A DNA stretch of 64,000 nucleotides from Gavia stellata (taxonomy: Eukaryota; Chordata; Aves; Gaviiformes; Gaviidae). The DNA is taken from contig NC_082610.1 in NCBI RefSeq assembly GCF_030936135.1, forward strand, positions 17,866,428 to 17,930,427. Direction: 5' to 3'. Positions 28,529-43,500 of the stretch are shown here, in pieces. Position 1 is the first letter of the stretch; the number at the start of each line of letters is the position of its first letter. The position numbers and the translations under genes were made by a program. Below the pieces are notes generated by a model. It was not told where the DNA came from. It did no database searches and worked only from the letters and a program-made list of their open reading frames with translations.

Positions 28529-31500
28529 GAAGGCAAATCTATTTCGTCCACCCTCTGCCCCAACACATATGCATACATGCATAAAGCCATAGCAAGTTAT
28601 TCTTGTGTCCAGCATCATTCCTCTCTCCCTCCCACCTCCTCTTAGCTCTGTCAGGCTCTTTTCAACCACTTCAGCCTTGTAGAACTCTCTGGTGCAGCAA
28701 GGAGGGTCTGGCAGCACTCAGGCTTTGCTGCCACTGTGCTGTGCCCTACACACATCACTCTCTTGCCTGACATTCATTTTTTATTTCTTCTTTTAAATTA
28801 CAAGATCTGTTTGTCTATGTTTCCTTCATTTGGCAGAACTGTTCAGTGACTGCTACCACAATAGTGAGGAGAGAGCATTTGCTCTGTTGGTGAGGAAAAA
28901 TCAGTACTGGAGCAAAACCACCTGCCTTCAGCTGGCTACAGAAGCAGATGCAAAGTCTTTCTTCGCACATGACGGTGTCCAGGTAAGTTCTACAGACCCT
29001 TCCCTCACCACCTCTACCCCCAGGGCCTTTAAGCGTGATGTTGAACACAGAAGAGGATAGTGCAGCAACTGAACAACCCCATGAAATGTCTTCCCCTAAG
29101 AGACATTCTTCGGAGACAGGACTCTTCCCTCTCCCTAGCACCATACAAAGAGGACGTTACACCGCATCCTTGACAAAGCAATACAGTTCCCCCTTTCCCC
29201 TCCCTTTCATCCAGTTAGCCCACAAACCAGTGCGCTGAGGACAAGGTTTAGCCCTTATTCCATCCTGTGCTTTTTCTTCCTTCCTTGCTCACAGAGAAAC
29301 ATCAGGAAAGCACTTTAAATCTGCTTGACGCATAATGAAGCTGCTCCAAGATGTGAGGTAACTCCATATTCAAATTCAAGGAAGAGCTCACTGATAAAAG
29401 TTAAATCAAATTACCATTAAGCTTTGCCCTCACAACCTGAATTGTCTCCACATACACAAAGTTAAATTAAGAGTGATGGTGCTTTTAGCTCCCAGTGCCT
29501 GACTTGCACTTTCTTAGTACTACAGATGTTGCTTAATTCCACTTGACTTGCTGTTCTTTCCACTGTCCTTTTCATAACCCTTTGCATACTCAACATCATC
29601 TGTGGAAGGATACGCGGGGCTCCCGTTTGCTGTGAAGGTGTGCCTGCTCTTTAGGTTTTCAGAGTATTCACTGTCTTAGGAGCCACAGAAGCACTTCATC
29701 TGCACATATGTTTTTGAGATGTTAAAACCATCTCTTGTTTTCTTGACTTTCAGGCCTTCCTGACAAAAATATGGTGGGGAGACATGTCTACAAGCACACA
29801 GATCCTGAAGTTAATCTGTGGATTCTGGTGTCCTTTCCTAATCTACACAAATTTAATAGCGTTCAGGTACAAACATAACTGTTCAGGTGCAAGAGATAAG
29901 TAAGGGATGAAAAACAAGCCATAAAAAATATCCAGACTCAAAATTTCTCACCCAAGTAATAAAAACAGTAATATTGCCTCAGAGTGTCAACAGAAGGACT
30001 GCACCACTATTAACCAAATCAGTTTTCTGCAGGACTGAGTGATTTGTGTATCCTGTACTAGTGCCTATTCTAATACTTAAAAGGTCAATGCCACAGTTTC
30101 ACATAGATCACTTCTATTTTGCACAGTCCACAGAAAAGCCTGTTGGAATTCTGTCAGCTCCAGATTCTACAGTGATGTGTGGAACATCTCCAGGTATAGC
30201 ACCATCTATTTCTAGATTTGGAGATGGCTGGTTCAAACCTTAGTATCGTGTATAGAAAACCAGCCATCACAAAGCAGTATTATCAGCCACAAGCCTTATA
30301 TCTTATCAAGGAAAACCGCCATCACAAAGCAGTATTAACAGCCATCACAAAGCAGTATTAACAGCCATCACAAAGCAGTATTAACAGCCATCACAAAGCA
30401 GTATTAACAGCCACAAACCTCCATAGCCATAAGTCAAGCTTAAAAACACAGGACTGACATGAAATCAATTAAGATTTTCAAAATCAGTGTCTTGTGAGAT
30501 CTCTTTATTAGTCTTCTGCAGGCACAGCTTTGGAGTTTGTAGTTTGCAGCTTTTTGTCACAGTGAAGATGGCTAGAATCTTAGACTTTCTTAAAAAAACC
30601 AAACCAAACCAAACAAACAAAAACATCAGAAAAAAAAGCAGCCAAGATGCTCAGGCAGTCATAAGAACCCAGGAACTGAAACTTTAAGAAAACCTCGTAG
30701 TATTGTGAGAATCATATACAAATCATCAGAATTGGCATTATGGAATGACATGCTATTATGAAATATACGTTTCTTAACTGTTAAACTACTTAAAAAGCAA
30801 GAGGAATACTTGTTTGGCACTGCTGACTCAGGACTTTCCTTCTGCCAGTATCACTAAAGATGACCTTCTTGTCATAGTGGCTGCCAAATTCACAAATTCA
30901 AGTAATTTAATGTGAAATTCTGGCAAAGTTTTCATGGAAAGGTTTAAATTATGATTCATAATCAAAGTAAGCCTTTCCAAATTTGTTCTGTTGAGGACAT
31001 TTTTTGCCTCCTTTCCCTGGAAATGCAAGAGTTGATACCATGTTCCCTACTGCTTCTGGCATTTCCTCTCTTAATTGCTACTAAGAGTAATCAGGAATGG
31101 AACACTGGGGTATTGTCTTCTAGGACTGACTGAGGGTTTATTTCTGCTCAAACACTAAGTAAACCAAGGAAACTGAGCATCCTGCTCCATTTTTGTGAAG
31201 CATGCCAATTATCACTTCTCTGAATCTTGTGGATGACTTCAGCCTTCTCCTTACAAATAAACAGAATTTACAGAGATAAGGATTACACATTATTTGATAG
31301 CTTCTCAGCAGAGCAAGTCCAAGACAAGTACATGCTAGCAGTTTTGTATGAGTGCCAATTTAGTAGTGAAAAATTGCTAACTATAATCTTTCAACTAATG
31401 AGTTTATTTCCTTACAGCGAGGAAAAACAATCAAAGAATGAGCCAGAGCCATTTAGAGAGCTGGACAGTTTAGACACAGAGAGGACTCTGTTTTTTTCCA

Positions 31501-34500
31501 AGGAAGAAGATAGGTAAGTTTAAAACCATTAGTTAATATAACTTTTGTGACAACAATCAAAGAACAGGACACTTCTTGTGGATTAATGACCAGCTAATGA
31601 TCTAAGGAGCATCTGAAGGACCAAGAAAGTCATTACTCCTCAGAAAGTGCCCTCCGATTACTGCTGCTGTTGGTCTCTAAAAGGAACATAGAAAATAAAC
31701 ATGGATATATCACTGTTTTAAGGAGACTTTACTTGTTCTGAGCAGGTAATTTCTACAGAACAAGGAATCTGCTTAATACCTGGGGAATCAGAAAGCATTT
31801 CCTGAGATTCCCTTCAGCTCGTGATGGCTGATGTACATTGGACTTAGGAACTAAGCCCCTATGGGATTACTGAGCTGAGCAGAAAGAAGGTTCTCCGCAA
31901 AACCTTGTATTATTTGAGTGCATCACTACATACTTTCCTCCAAAGGCAGCAACAGAAGTACTTGCAAACATCACTACCTGGGAATTTTATATTAAGTCAG
32001 CTTCCCACCATACCAGTGCTCTTCATTTGTATTTTAAAAGATGGGCCCTGAGGAACCTGACGTACAACAACAAACTTGTAAGTTAGAGGGAGCATCACAC
32101 AAATGAGTAACTGAGCACAAAGATTTTGTCAGTTGCCCATTGTCGCTCATAGATCTGTGATTCAGAACTTCTGAATCCCACCCTATACCTCTGCCACACA
32201 TTCATCACCAAAACCTGGGAGGCCACACAGCCTTAAGTCAGGATAGGAAGACTTTTGATTAGCACACAGTCCTCTTAATGGCTAAATAGTGCCAAATAGC
32301 CACTTGTATTAAGCATGTGCTTTTCAATGATTTAAAGAGAACTTCAGAAATATATGAACAGTAGCGAGGAAGCATCATCCGCTGTATGAAGTGCTGGACC
32401 AAGTCAGAGTTATTAGGTTCTATTTTTACCTCTGGCATTTAACTGCCGGTATATTGGAGAAAATAATTATTTCTTCTCTCTTCCTCCCTAACCTATAAAA
32501 TAGGTGTAACACCATCTGCCTCTTGGGAGCTATTTGTAAGCAATGCCATAAAGACTTCCATATCTTGAGTGAAGCGTGGTTTGGTCATTACATTATGCGT
32601 TCTACTTCCTATTATCTTACCAATTTATTTAAACAAAGAGGCTCTCTCCCTCCCAGATCTATTTCAGCATTTTACAGTAAAGCTGCAATTATCTGTTTAT
32701 GATATTAGCCTGTTACCATGGGAATGTATCTTATGATGTCATAAATTGAGAGGTAGTACGGAATCAGGCACATAGAAGAGACTAGCTGTGAGGACAAACT
32801 TCTCCTTGTAACAAATGTATTTAATAATTAGCAAGAACATCAGGGGAAATTAAAAACCAGCAAAGAGTCATTGTTTATTTTTTGTGAGGTGAAATTGAAA
32901 ACATGCCCCAGTGTGCACATCCTTCCTTGGAGATCACACCTCTCAGAATCACAAAATTAAAGCTCCAATAACATCTCTAGCTTACACAGGAGAGCAATTT
33001 ATGTGGAAACAAAAACCCCACACTAAGATCAGATTGCTATCGAATACAAAGAACTTGCATTCTGTGCACAGGATAATTTCCATTGCCAATACATTGCACT
33101 TCATGTTCCAAAACACAGCAAAAACAACTGTAGGTGTACAGGTCAAATTTCCCTTCAGTTACCAAAATACTTGCATAATTCCACAATAGTCAAAGACTAC
33201 CTTAATAAATAATTTATGAGGTCAACTTATTTTGCTAAAAGGCTTCTATATTACTTTTTTTGAAGTTTACTCTAATTTAATCATAACAGGCAAGATGCCA
33301 GCGCTTACAGTTGTGTAAAGGACTAAAGTATTCCTTCAGTACTTCTCTCAGACTTCAGCAAGGACAGTCAAGAAACACATGCTTAGTATGATCCAGCACT
33401 TTTGAGACTGGGTCAAAAAGAGGAATTGTTTAAAGTCACAGCAAAAACAACAAGAACTTCCGCATGCAAACACTGAAAGAAATTTTTAGAGCCAAAATAA
33501 TTAAGAACTGACTCACAAACTACATTGGCCATTTGCTTTTCTTTCCTATTATTTAGGATGATGAAGAGCAATTAGCCAACTTCGCCCTCTCCTTGCGTAT
33601 TTGCACAGTGTTTGTACTACATGCAGGAACACAATGAAGTTACAAATCAAATTAACACAACAAAACTGAAATAACAAGAATATGCATTTAAGTCTGATGT
33701 AACTTTGTTTTTTTTTTTACTTGAAATATTTCTGCTATGGTAATGTGATTGCTCTGACTTTTACAGCCTTCCTCCTTGCCGTCCCCAGCATCTACCTATT
33801 ACTATCTCACAAGAAGCTTTATATAGAATACTGAGCCTATTCCCATGAACTAATTTTAGGAAATTGTCACCAAGCCTATATTCTTTTTGTTTTGCAGAGG
33901 AAACGGTAAATTGGAAAAGCAGAACCCTTCCAAAAACACAGCGTGGGCGACATTCATGTTTACTCGGTGGAGAAAATTCTGGAGTGCCCCTGTAACTGTT
34001 TTTATGGGGAATGTTATAATGTATTTTGCTTTTCTGTTTCTATTTACTTATGTCCTTTTACTGGACTTTAAACCACCTCCACCTGAGGGTCCATCTGCTA
34101 AAGAAATTATACTTTACTGCTGGGTTTTTACCATGGTCTTGGAAGAAATCCGACAGGTCAGTAACCTACATCATCTTAGGCATAACACAGTAAAACTTGA
34201 GGCAGTATTTTTTAATAGATTTACAATCTGTATAACTGTACAAGCTTGAAGATTTCAAGTGTTAGGTGCAGTTTTGCACAGAAGAGCAATACAGCACTTA
34301 CCTTATCCAAAACACTCCACCTCTCTCTCCCAGAGCAAGCTCTTCCTCCACCATCTAAACCTGTAGCTCCGCCTCTGTTTGTCCATCCTGCTCCAGCCGT
34401 AGCTAAGTCAAGTGGGCTGCTAAGTTGCAGGTGTCCTTCACTTTGCAAAGTATCTCTCTGATTTCAGTCCCCAGAACTAGGTCCTCCCACAAGGAACAAC

Positions 34501-37500
34501 GTAAATTGGAAGTTATATTCTACACCTGGAAACACACCAGACAGCTCTACATACTTTTAAGAGGTTCTTCCCCCCTGGGGACTGTTTAAAAAAACAAGTA
34601 AATTAATTCAGATGATTCGTGTTTTTCCTAAAATACTTCTCAACTCAAAACATTAGCAGATCTCTTTTTGGTTTGCTTTTCTTAAAAAAAAAACAAACCC
34701 CCAAACTTCTCCATTACTCTCTCAGTTACTGGCTTTAGAATGTCCTCAGCTCAACAACCGAAATAATGTGTGAACAATGGTTCTAGTGTGTTGCCAACTG
34801 TGGGTGCATAAAGCTGTCCTCTTTAGACATGAAAAAGCAGTTATAAACATTTACTCTGGAAGAACAAAGAGGTGTTCATTATTTAAGCAATAGGGACAGT
34901 GAAGGGGATCCCAGTTTGCTACAATTTATTTGAAAATATGCAGCAAGGCCATAACCAGAGGAGGACATGGAAAATATTTGGATCAAAGAACATTTCATTA
35001 TAAACCTGTAAAACATGAAGAGTGCCAGGCTAAACCCAATTAAGAAACCCAACTCTTTGCCTAGATAATCAAATGTGCGCTCACTGACAATTCCAGTATA
35101 CAAATGCCAAATCTGTTCATGCTGTTTAGATAGCAGTATCTAGAAACTGAACTTTGACTGAAAGTTGTTGCATTGTTTAACAGCCCAAAGGCTGACAAAA
35201 TCTTAAATCAGGCCTCAAAAATTCTTAAGGCTAATATCACAAGAATAAAAAGGTTTGATTTTTTTCTTTTTCATCCAACTTTTGTATTTTAAGACAGTAA
35301 ATCGAGCTTATGTTTTCAAGCTTTTTTTCCTCTTACACTAGGAACTTGGTTTTGCTCTTTGCAATGAAAGAGAAAAGGGAAACGGGTATTATGTTAAAAC
35401 TCGCAATGAAATAGTGAAACTGGAAACAGATCAATCCCAATGCTTATTCCTCTTTTTCAGAGTTTCTATACAGATGAAGACACAAATTTAATGAAAAAAT
35501 TTAAACTGTATGTGGAGGATAACTGGAATAAATGTGATATGGTGACCATCTTCCTCTTCATAATTGGGGTAACCTGCAGGTATATATCTGTTCCATGTGA
35601 TGCCATCAGCATCAGAAGCAAGGACTATGTATGTCCACTGACAGGGAAGTCTCATGTGCACATGAGGGCAGGCTATGACATTTACTTTTACAAGCTTTGA
35701 GACATGTTTCTCCAATAAAAGCCTCTAAAATTCCGTGGAATCATAGAAGTTGCTCCAGAGACCACAAAAAGACATATTGGTATTCAAACACATGTACAGA
35801 AAAGCTCTGCTTTTTTGTTGTTGTTGTTGTTGGCAATCACTTTTAGTCAATGTTTTTTTTTTTTTTTTAAAATAAATCTCATTGAAGCCAAGACAGAGAA
35901 TACAGTGTCCCTCCATGGCTATTTCTCATCAACACACAGACATTATATTACATTCCTCTTACAGGCTTATGCAACCGCAGCCCTGAAGCACTTGCCTTTT
36001 CCTGACGAGGCTATGTCCGGAAACTGAGTGTGATATTTGAGAAAATACTTCTCGGCAGTACTTGCTGAGATCTGATATTTCATTTCATGTGTTCTGCAGG
36101 ATGCTGAACTCGACTTTTCAAGCTGGCCGTACAATACTTGCCATTGATTTTATGGTGTTTACACTTAGACTTATACATATTTTTGCAATTCACAAACAGC
36201 TTGGACCAAAGATCATAATTGTGGAAAGGATGGTAAGTGTGCAGTGTCTCTCAGACAAATGCTTGTGCTTTCTAAAAAACTGAGAGTAGGAAGTCTTCTC
36301 TTTACAAAGGAAATCAGTATATAATCTATCTTTATATGTTTAAGGCTTGTCATTTTGCATATTTTCCCTTATTTATCATGAGTATTAGATGCAGTAAGTT
36401 TGAAATAGATCCTTCCAAAGAGCTCGGTAGTGTAATAGGTTGGTCCCAATTTACTAATCCTGATACTTTTACCTAATCATTTATCTTCAGATCTGGCAAA
36501 TAAGGAGTAGAGTGTCTTTGACTTACTGCCATTCCTCCTACTTCATAAGCTGTGTGCATTCTGAGCAAAGACCTCAGACAGAGGACAGGCCATTTACAGA
36601 AGGGCAGGGCATTTACTGAATGTCTCTGCTCCACTTGGGGAAATAGATTATGTTATTTGCAAGAAGTGTGAAAAAAAATCTGTGAAAAAGGATAGTTGCA
36701 AGTTCCCACAGGATTTGTTCTTACTTGTACTTTGTAGCTCCAAGTTACAATGAAAACATATTAGTACTTTGTGAGCATATGTTAGAAGATGTTGATGAAA
36801 GGTCTTTATTTATTACCGCTCTCCTGCAGGAAATGAGACGTTAGGACTACAGTTACTGTGCTTGGGTATGCGTTGGTATGTTGAAGTAGCTTTTTATTTA
36901 GGCATGTTAATCCTCTAGGCCTATTAGCTCATGGTAACTGATTAGTAGGAGTTCATGTAATTGTAAGTGCTATTACAGAATCTACAAATATTTGATCTGT
37001 GACTCACAGCAGAGCTCAGTAAAAGCTCTGCAGTCTAAACAAGCCTATACATTGAATAAACATAACTACCAAGCTATTTGGATTTGTCTACAAATGCAAT
37101 AACTGGGACTCTAACATGACATTTGCTTGGACTAGCAAAAGGGTAAATGGCAAATAAATATTTGTTCTTGAACATTATCTAACTTACAGCATTAGCAGAC
37201 TTTTATTGTAAGAGAACAAGTCAGGTCTACAGCTCCTAATCCTTCCTCGCTGCATACCAAGCTAAACCAGGGCCCTGAACAAATATGGTGCTGTGTCTAC
37301 TATGTTGGCATCTGAAGTCATATGAGATAACACACAGATTAAGAAGATGCAAATAAGAACATAAACAGCAACCTAGACAAAACCATAAAATAGGACCTTT
37401 CATCTTCCCCCCATCCAAGCCAACACAATGCCTTAGCTTTGGTAGTTCAATGTTGAACCTTATATCAAACGAAAGAACAGTGACAGTTACTTCAGTAAAT

Positions 37501-40500
37501 GATACCTTCTTGAAAGGTTCATCAAGTGGGTTCAAGCAAGATCATTTCCCTTACTTAAACAGAGAAGCAATCCAAGATTGTCTCTTATTGTCTTTCTCCT
37601 TTTTAACCTTGCTACCAAATTGCTGAGACAAACCTGGTAGCTGCTAAAATGGCAGTTCAATGCCAGAACAATGCCCGTTCAGAGTGGAAAAAAATATTTC
37701 CAGACTTGCCACCGCTCTCTCTTAACTATGACACCATTACAGTCCTGCAGCATTGCTAAATTTTAAATCATCCAAAAAACAAAATAGATGGTGAAAGCCA
37801 GAGAGATGTCAACTATGCCTTGCCTGGCTTAGATACCGTGCTTCTTAATAGAACTCCAAGTAACCTCCTGGAGATCTGAAATGCCTATGCTTTTGGGTAA
37901 TGCACAATCCAATAATCTAACTGAAATGAATCTACAGTCTCTAATGAACTCTGTCAGATTAGATGGGAAGAGGATGAAGTGTTCCTCTTCCACCAGGGAA
38001 AAATTATTGCACTTGAAATACATATTAGATTGGGTTTTTTTTAAGTAAGTGTTTTAGGATTCAATTACTTCTGCTTCTGTAGAGAAACACAATGTTTAAA
38101 AGCAGGAAGTCCTGAAAACAATCCCTCAGATGCATTACTTAGCTTGAAAACCCAAGACAGAAGCTACCTGATCCTTGCAGCCTTCAATGTCTGCTGTATC
38201 AGTGGTTCAGTATTCATCAATGAGCACCGGCTGTACCAGGATTCACTGCTGCAGCAGAATGCTTGTAATTCACAGTAAAGCAGTCGATGGTACTGGGAGA
38301 TCTCACAAAAAAATCTGCATTTTAAAGGTACAAGGAGATTCACTTGAAAGGTAAAATGTGTTTCATTTTAAAATGTTAGGCAATTGAAAAGCAATGTTGT
38401 AATTTAAAATATGCCTTTATCTAAATGAGCTGTGAAAGAAAAATGCTGATTACAGGCCAAGAACAATATGATAACAGCAAGGTCAAGAGAGGAATTCTGT
38501 GCATGGAGCTGTATCTTGTTCCACCTCCCTTAACCTAAACAAGCTTGTAAAGAAACAGAATTATTTGGGCCATTTTCATATAGAAAGACTACCGTTCTTT
38601 GACTATGCTATTACAGCCACCTCTCCTCCTTTTCTCCCCTCCCCCTCTCTTTTTTAGATGAAGGATGTTTTCTTCTTTCTGTTTTTCTTGAGTGTGTGGC
38701 TCATTGCGTACGGTGTGACAACTCAAGCTCTCCTTCATCCCGATGACAGCCGAGTGGAATGGATATTCAGAAGGGTGCTTTATCGTCCCTACCTTCAGAT
38801 ATTTGGCCAGATTCCACTGGATGAAATAGACAGTGAGGAAATTTCTTCCCCCCCTACCTTGGCCATTTTTGAATGCACGCTTCTGATTAGAGCATGGAAT
38901 TCCTTCCCAGTATTGTCTTTTTTTTTCTTCTTTTTTTTTTTTAATCTTTGTCCTGCGGGCCAAAGCTTTCACGCTATGATATAAATAATGTATTTGCAAA
39001 GAGATAACGTGCAGTGTGGAATTACATTAGAGCATAAGGGTTGGCCCTATTTAGGCAAGCAGTCTGAAATAGTCACACGAGGATTTGCCATTTTAAAGGC
39101 TGGCATACCTTCTTTCACTTCAATCCATTGCCGTTCAGCTTAACCTAGACCAAGATAACCCTGTGTAAACTGAAATAATAGCACCTCCATACATTTTGGC
39201 AGTAGTCTAATGTGACAGTGTTAAAGCAGTACAGCTCTGCCATAAGCAAACGCTTATGTTTTAGGATAAATATTCCTCTAGAACATTTATTTACTCTAGA
39301 GGTAAAGCTGCCCAAATCAAATAAAGCTAGTAATTGCATATGTGCAACATTTCAAACAAACAACATAAAAATAATCACAAGATATGGAAATCCTTGGACA
39401 TAAAGGTTCAAAGGCAACATTTCTGATAAGTAAGCAGGTAAAATACAGAATAGGTCATCTCCCAAAGAAGTCTGCAGTAATGCCACAGCATTTAGCCAGC
39501 ATAACAGAGCTAAATGTCAGTGGCGATATTGAAGTAGGATTCAAACATGAGGTAATATAGATAGAACCAAAAAAATCCCATAGGACGAAGCAAACCAGTA
39601 AACATTCTTTCATGTTCACTCTGCTTACTAAGAAAAAGCATATGTCTTAGAAAAGCCAAAAAAGTCTGAATGAGACAAGAGAAAAGGGGTGTGATTCATC
39701 TCACTTAACTTGAAATGCTGACAGTGTAAGCATGCACAGCACAACCATACACTCTTATTTCCATTAAAGTAATTGGAGAGAAACAAATATTTCTGGAATA
39801 GGATTCATCTCATTTGGAAATAAGACAGATGTAGCACTCCTTAGAAATGTGTGTTTCTCTCCATTGAGACTCCAAAGGGTGTCTTCACCGGGATAAATAA
39901 CTGGTTAAAAGACAGAGAAAAAAAGAATTAATCACACGGGCAATTTCCAGAAGGGAGTAATTTGTCCTGAGGCCCTCTGGGGCTTATTCTGTTTAACATC
40001 TTTATGAAACATAACGAAAAGGAGATGGGTAATAAGGGGGACAAAATCTGCTGACGAAACTATATGACTGGGTAGTAAAGACTAAAGCTGACACCTAAGA
40101 GTTGCAGAGGACTCTCACGAGTGCTAAATTATCAAATGAGATTTAGTGTAGATAGATATAAGGTAATGCACGTGGTGAAAGCAGTCCCAGCTGGGGTGAG
40201 CTTTGATATAACTGCATACTCTAAGGAATATGATTGTGGGGTTATCCGTGGCGGTGCGGAAAAGCATTATTAGTGAAAAAATAGAGAACAAAAAAGTGAA
40301 TATCATTATGCTACTCTCAGTTTGTGGACTTAATTCATAGCTGGAGACAGGATACAGGGCTAGACCTCTAGTCTGATGCAGTCGAACCATTCTTACTAAC
40401 CTCAACTGCAAGCTCAGATGTACAAAGTAGTTTAAATTTAGAATGAGGAACCCCATTCCCAGCTTTTACTGAGTTTTCTCCCCTAACACGTGTACCAGCA

Positions 40501-43500
40501 TGAGGACTGCGAAGACACAATAATGTGGAGGAACACAACTGCTAAATATTCAAAGGTGGTTTGACTTTGGGAACTAAAAACTAGTCTAAAAAGGATACAG
40601 CCTTTTCAATACAACCCCCCTTTGCTGAATGTTACTAAAAAGTCAGTTGTGACAGCCAAGCAGCCAAGTTCTGGAGGTCTGCTTTGTCCTAGGGTTGCAA
40701 ACCCCTTGCACATTAAAGCAATGTCTCTTCATGCACACGACATGATTATATTTTCACAAAATTAAAGACACTGGATATTAGTTCACATAAATGATCTTTC
40801 AACTGCAAGAATCAGCTCAGTAGCTCAAGCAAAGAACTGTCCTTTTAGGGTTAAGAGAGTCTCATATTTACAGTCCTGCTAGTAGTCAACAAGGGCAGTA
40901 CAAAAATACTACCACAATATTGGGTTTAAGCTTTTAATGACTGTAAAATATTCAGAACAAAATTATGCTGCTGTTTATATGCAGCCAAGATTAAATCTCA
41001 TTTTAGTAATCAGTGTCGTAATTGTCCTTGATTTGCATCTTAACAGTAAAGGTACTAAATATATGCATCCATCCATGTCACTAGTTCTTAAGAAAAGACA
41101 TGTTTAGAGATATTCAGTTTTTATTTGCATTGAAAGAGCTATGAAATGCAGCCCTTCAAACATCAGGAACAATTTGTAATTCTTGCCATTCTTTGCTGAA
41201 AGTCAGAGATTTTGCTCACCAAAATGAAAAGTGTTTGTCTCCACTCTAAGAAACACACGTGGCAGTAGGATTAGTCAAAACTATTCTTTGATTTCTCTGT
41301 CTTTCTTTGCAGTATCACGAATGTATCCCAGGAACTGTACGTTTAACCCACTGCAGATTCTGCAGGAGAACTCACCCTCATGTCCTAACAGCTATGCCAA
41401 CTGGCTTGTCATACTTCTGTTGGTCATCTTCCTACTAGTCACAAATGTTCTCCTTATGAATCTCCTGATTGCTATGTTCAGGTAAGAGCGCCTTCTGTAA
41501 GTATCAAGACAGAGGCTGCAAAGGTTTAACTGAATGCCCACATTTACTACATTGCTGTTGGCTATTCATTTTGGAATACACTAGTAATTTTCCTAATGAA
41601 TATTATTTGGGGATTGATAGGTAGGCTTCTGTGATCATATAGTTCTTAAGTTCTCATCATCCTTATCCTATCTGCATTAAAGACAAGAAGAAAAGAAGCC
41701 TCTTTTATTGCTAAAATTCAATTTAACATGCATAGAAGGGTCTGGATCCCTGGCTGTGCTGCGGCACAAGTCTGCAGGTGCAAAGCAGCTGTAAACTTGG
41801 CAGACTTAGCAGTGGATAATCTGCACATGCTTGATGTCAACACGGCTAATAATGATTCATTTGGTTGAAGAACTGACGTGGCATGTTTGCCAATCTTGCC
41901 TGAGTGAAGTGGAATTACCTTTCTTTTAGAAAAAACCCTAATGTATTTTTTTAACATTTGAAGACTGCCGACTGCAATTATTTTAATATCTAAGAATTTG
42001 CACAAACTTCGTATGAAATTAACACCACTTGTTGAACTTGCTGTTCCTTTTTTAAAGCAAACATGGGACTAAATTTTGTAATAATAAGCTTTAGCTTGTT
42101 GAGGTAAAAACAGTTATATACTTTTTTTTCCCCAACTACAGTTACACTTTTCAAGTTGTTCAGGGGAATGCGGACATTTTCTGGAAAATTCAGCGCTACA
42201 ACCTGATTGTTGAATATCATGGCCGGCCTGCCTTAGCACCACCATTTATCATTATTAACCACATAACTCTGGTTATCAGAAGAATCTTCAACAAAATGGA
42301 ACGCAAAAAAGAACATCTCGGTGAGTTGTTAACAAGCATCTAGCAACTGGAGACCCTGATACTATCTTAGGACATGCTGCATAGGCAAAACAGAAGAGCA
42401 ATTAAGATTTCCTTAAGCCAAGAATCACAATTTATTTTTAACAAAGAGTGCCAGGAGAGTACAAATGAAAAATTTAGGCTTATAATGTACCCTGTACTAT
42501 AAAGTTTCCCACAATGCATTTCTTTATGCAATGTAGTTATTACAACAAAGGTGTCAATATAAAACTGGTTAAAGGGATTTGATTTCTGAAGAGATAACAA
42601 TGGATCTCTTTCAACCTATGGATAGGTTCAATGGATAATGAATAGTTACCTCATTTGCTCCTGAATTTTAGTAATTATTAAGTATGGACAACCCTAAAAA
42701 CATAAGCCAAGTCTAAAAATCTACTAGAATCAGTGGAATTTCCCAACACAGAGACACGAAGAGAACAAGCACGCTTAGAGAAATGGTGGTGCCTTAGAAG
42801 TTTTTAATTAAAAAGTCAGATGAAGTTCAGCTAATTACAGAAGGCATTTGGGGGCTTTCTATAGCAATGGCAAACTTGGCCCATCTAGTTTAATTGTGTC
42901 TGGTAATAAGCCTATTTACCTCTCATGCGCAGGCTGAAAATGGGCCTTGGAGCAGAACTGCTGTCAGACCGGACCGATTCAGAGCCCTTTGACTAAGCTT
43001 CCTTTCAGACGCACTCCTTCTGGCTATCAAAGCACACTGCTGAAGATTCTTAAAAAAAATAATTAATTCTTTTTTCCCCTAAGAAAGCAAGTACCTCACT
43101 GCTAAGGTTATAGATTCAGTAGTGTTTGGAGCATGCAGCAAGTGTGCCCTTTTAATAGTCTTTAAGAAGACACAAAAGTAGTATGTTACATTCAAAATAC
43201 GTCTGTGAAATTGAGGTCTGTTGTTGGCTGGGACACTTGACAACAACAGGATTTATACTTCAAGGTGGAGGAATTTATTCACAATTTTTCCTTCCTATTT
43301 ATATTTGTTCTAATAAAGAAGCTTAGATGATAAAGTGCATCTGAACATAAAGCTCTGTTCATTAAATATTTTGGGGCTAAAATATGTCAGAAGTCCAGTA
43401 AGGTTGTAAATGAGTTTAAATGGAACCACAGAAATTAGTCCGTGCTGTTCTTTAGAAAACTCAGGATTCATACCCAACTGCAAAAAGGTCTATAGCCTTC

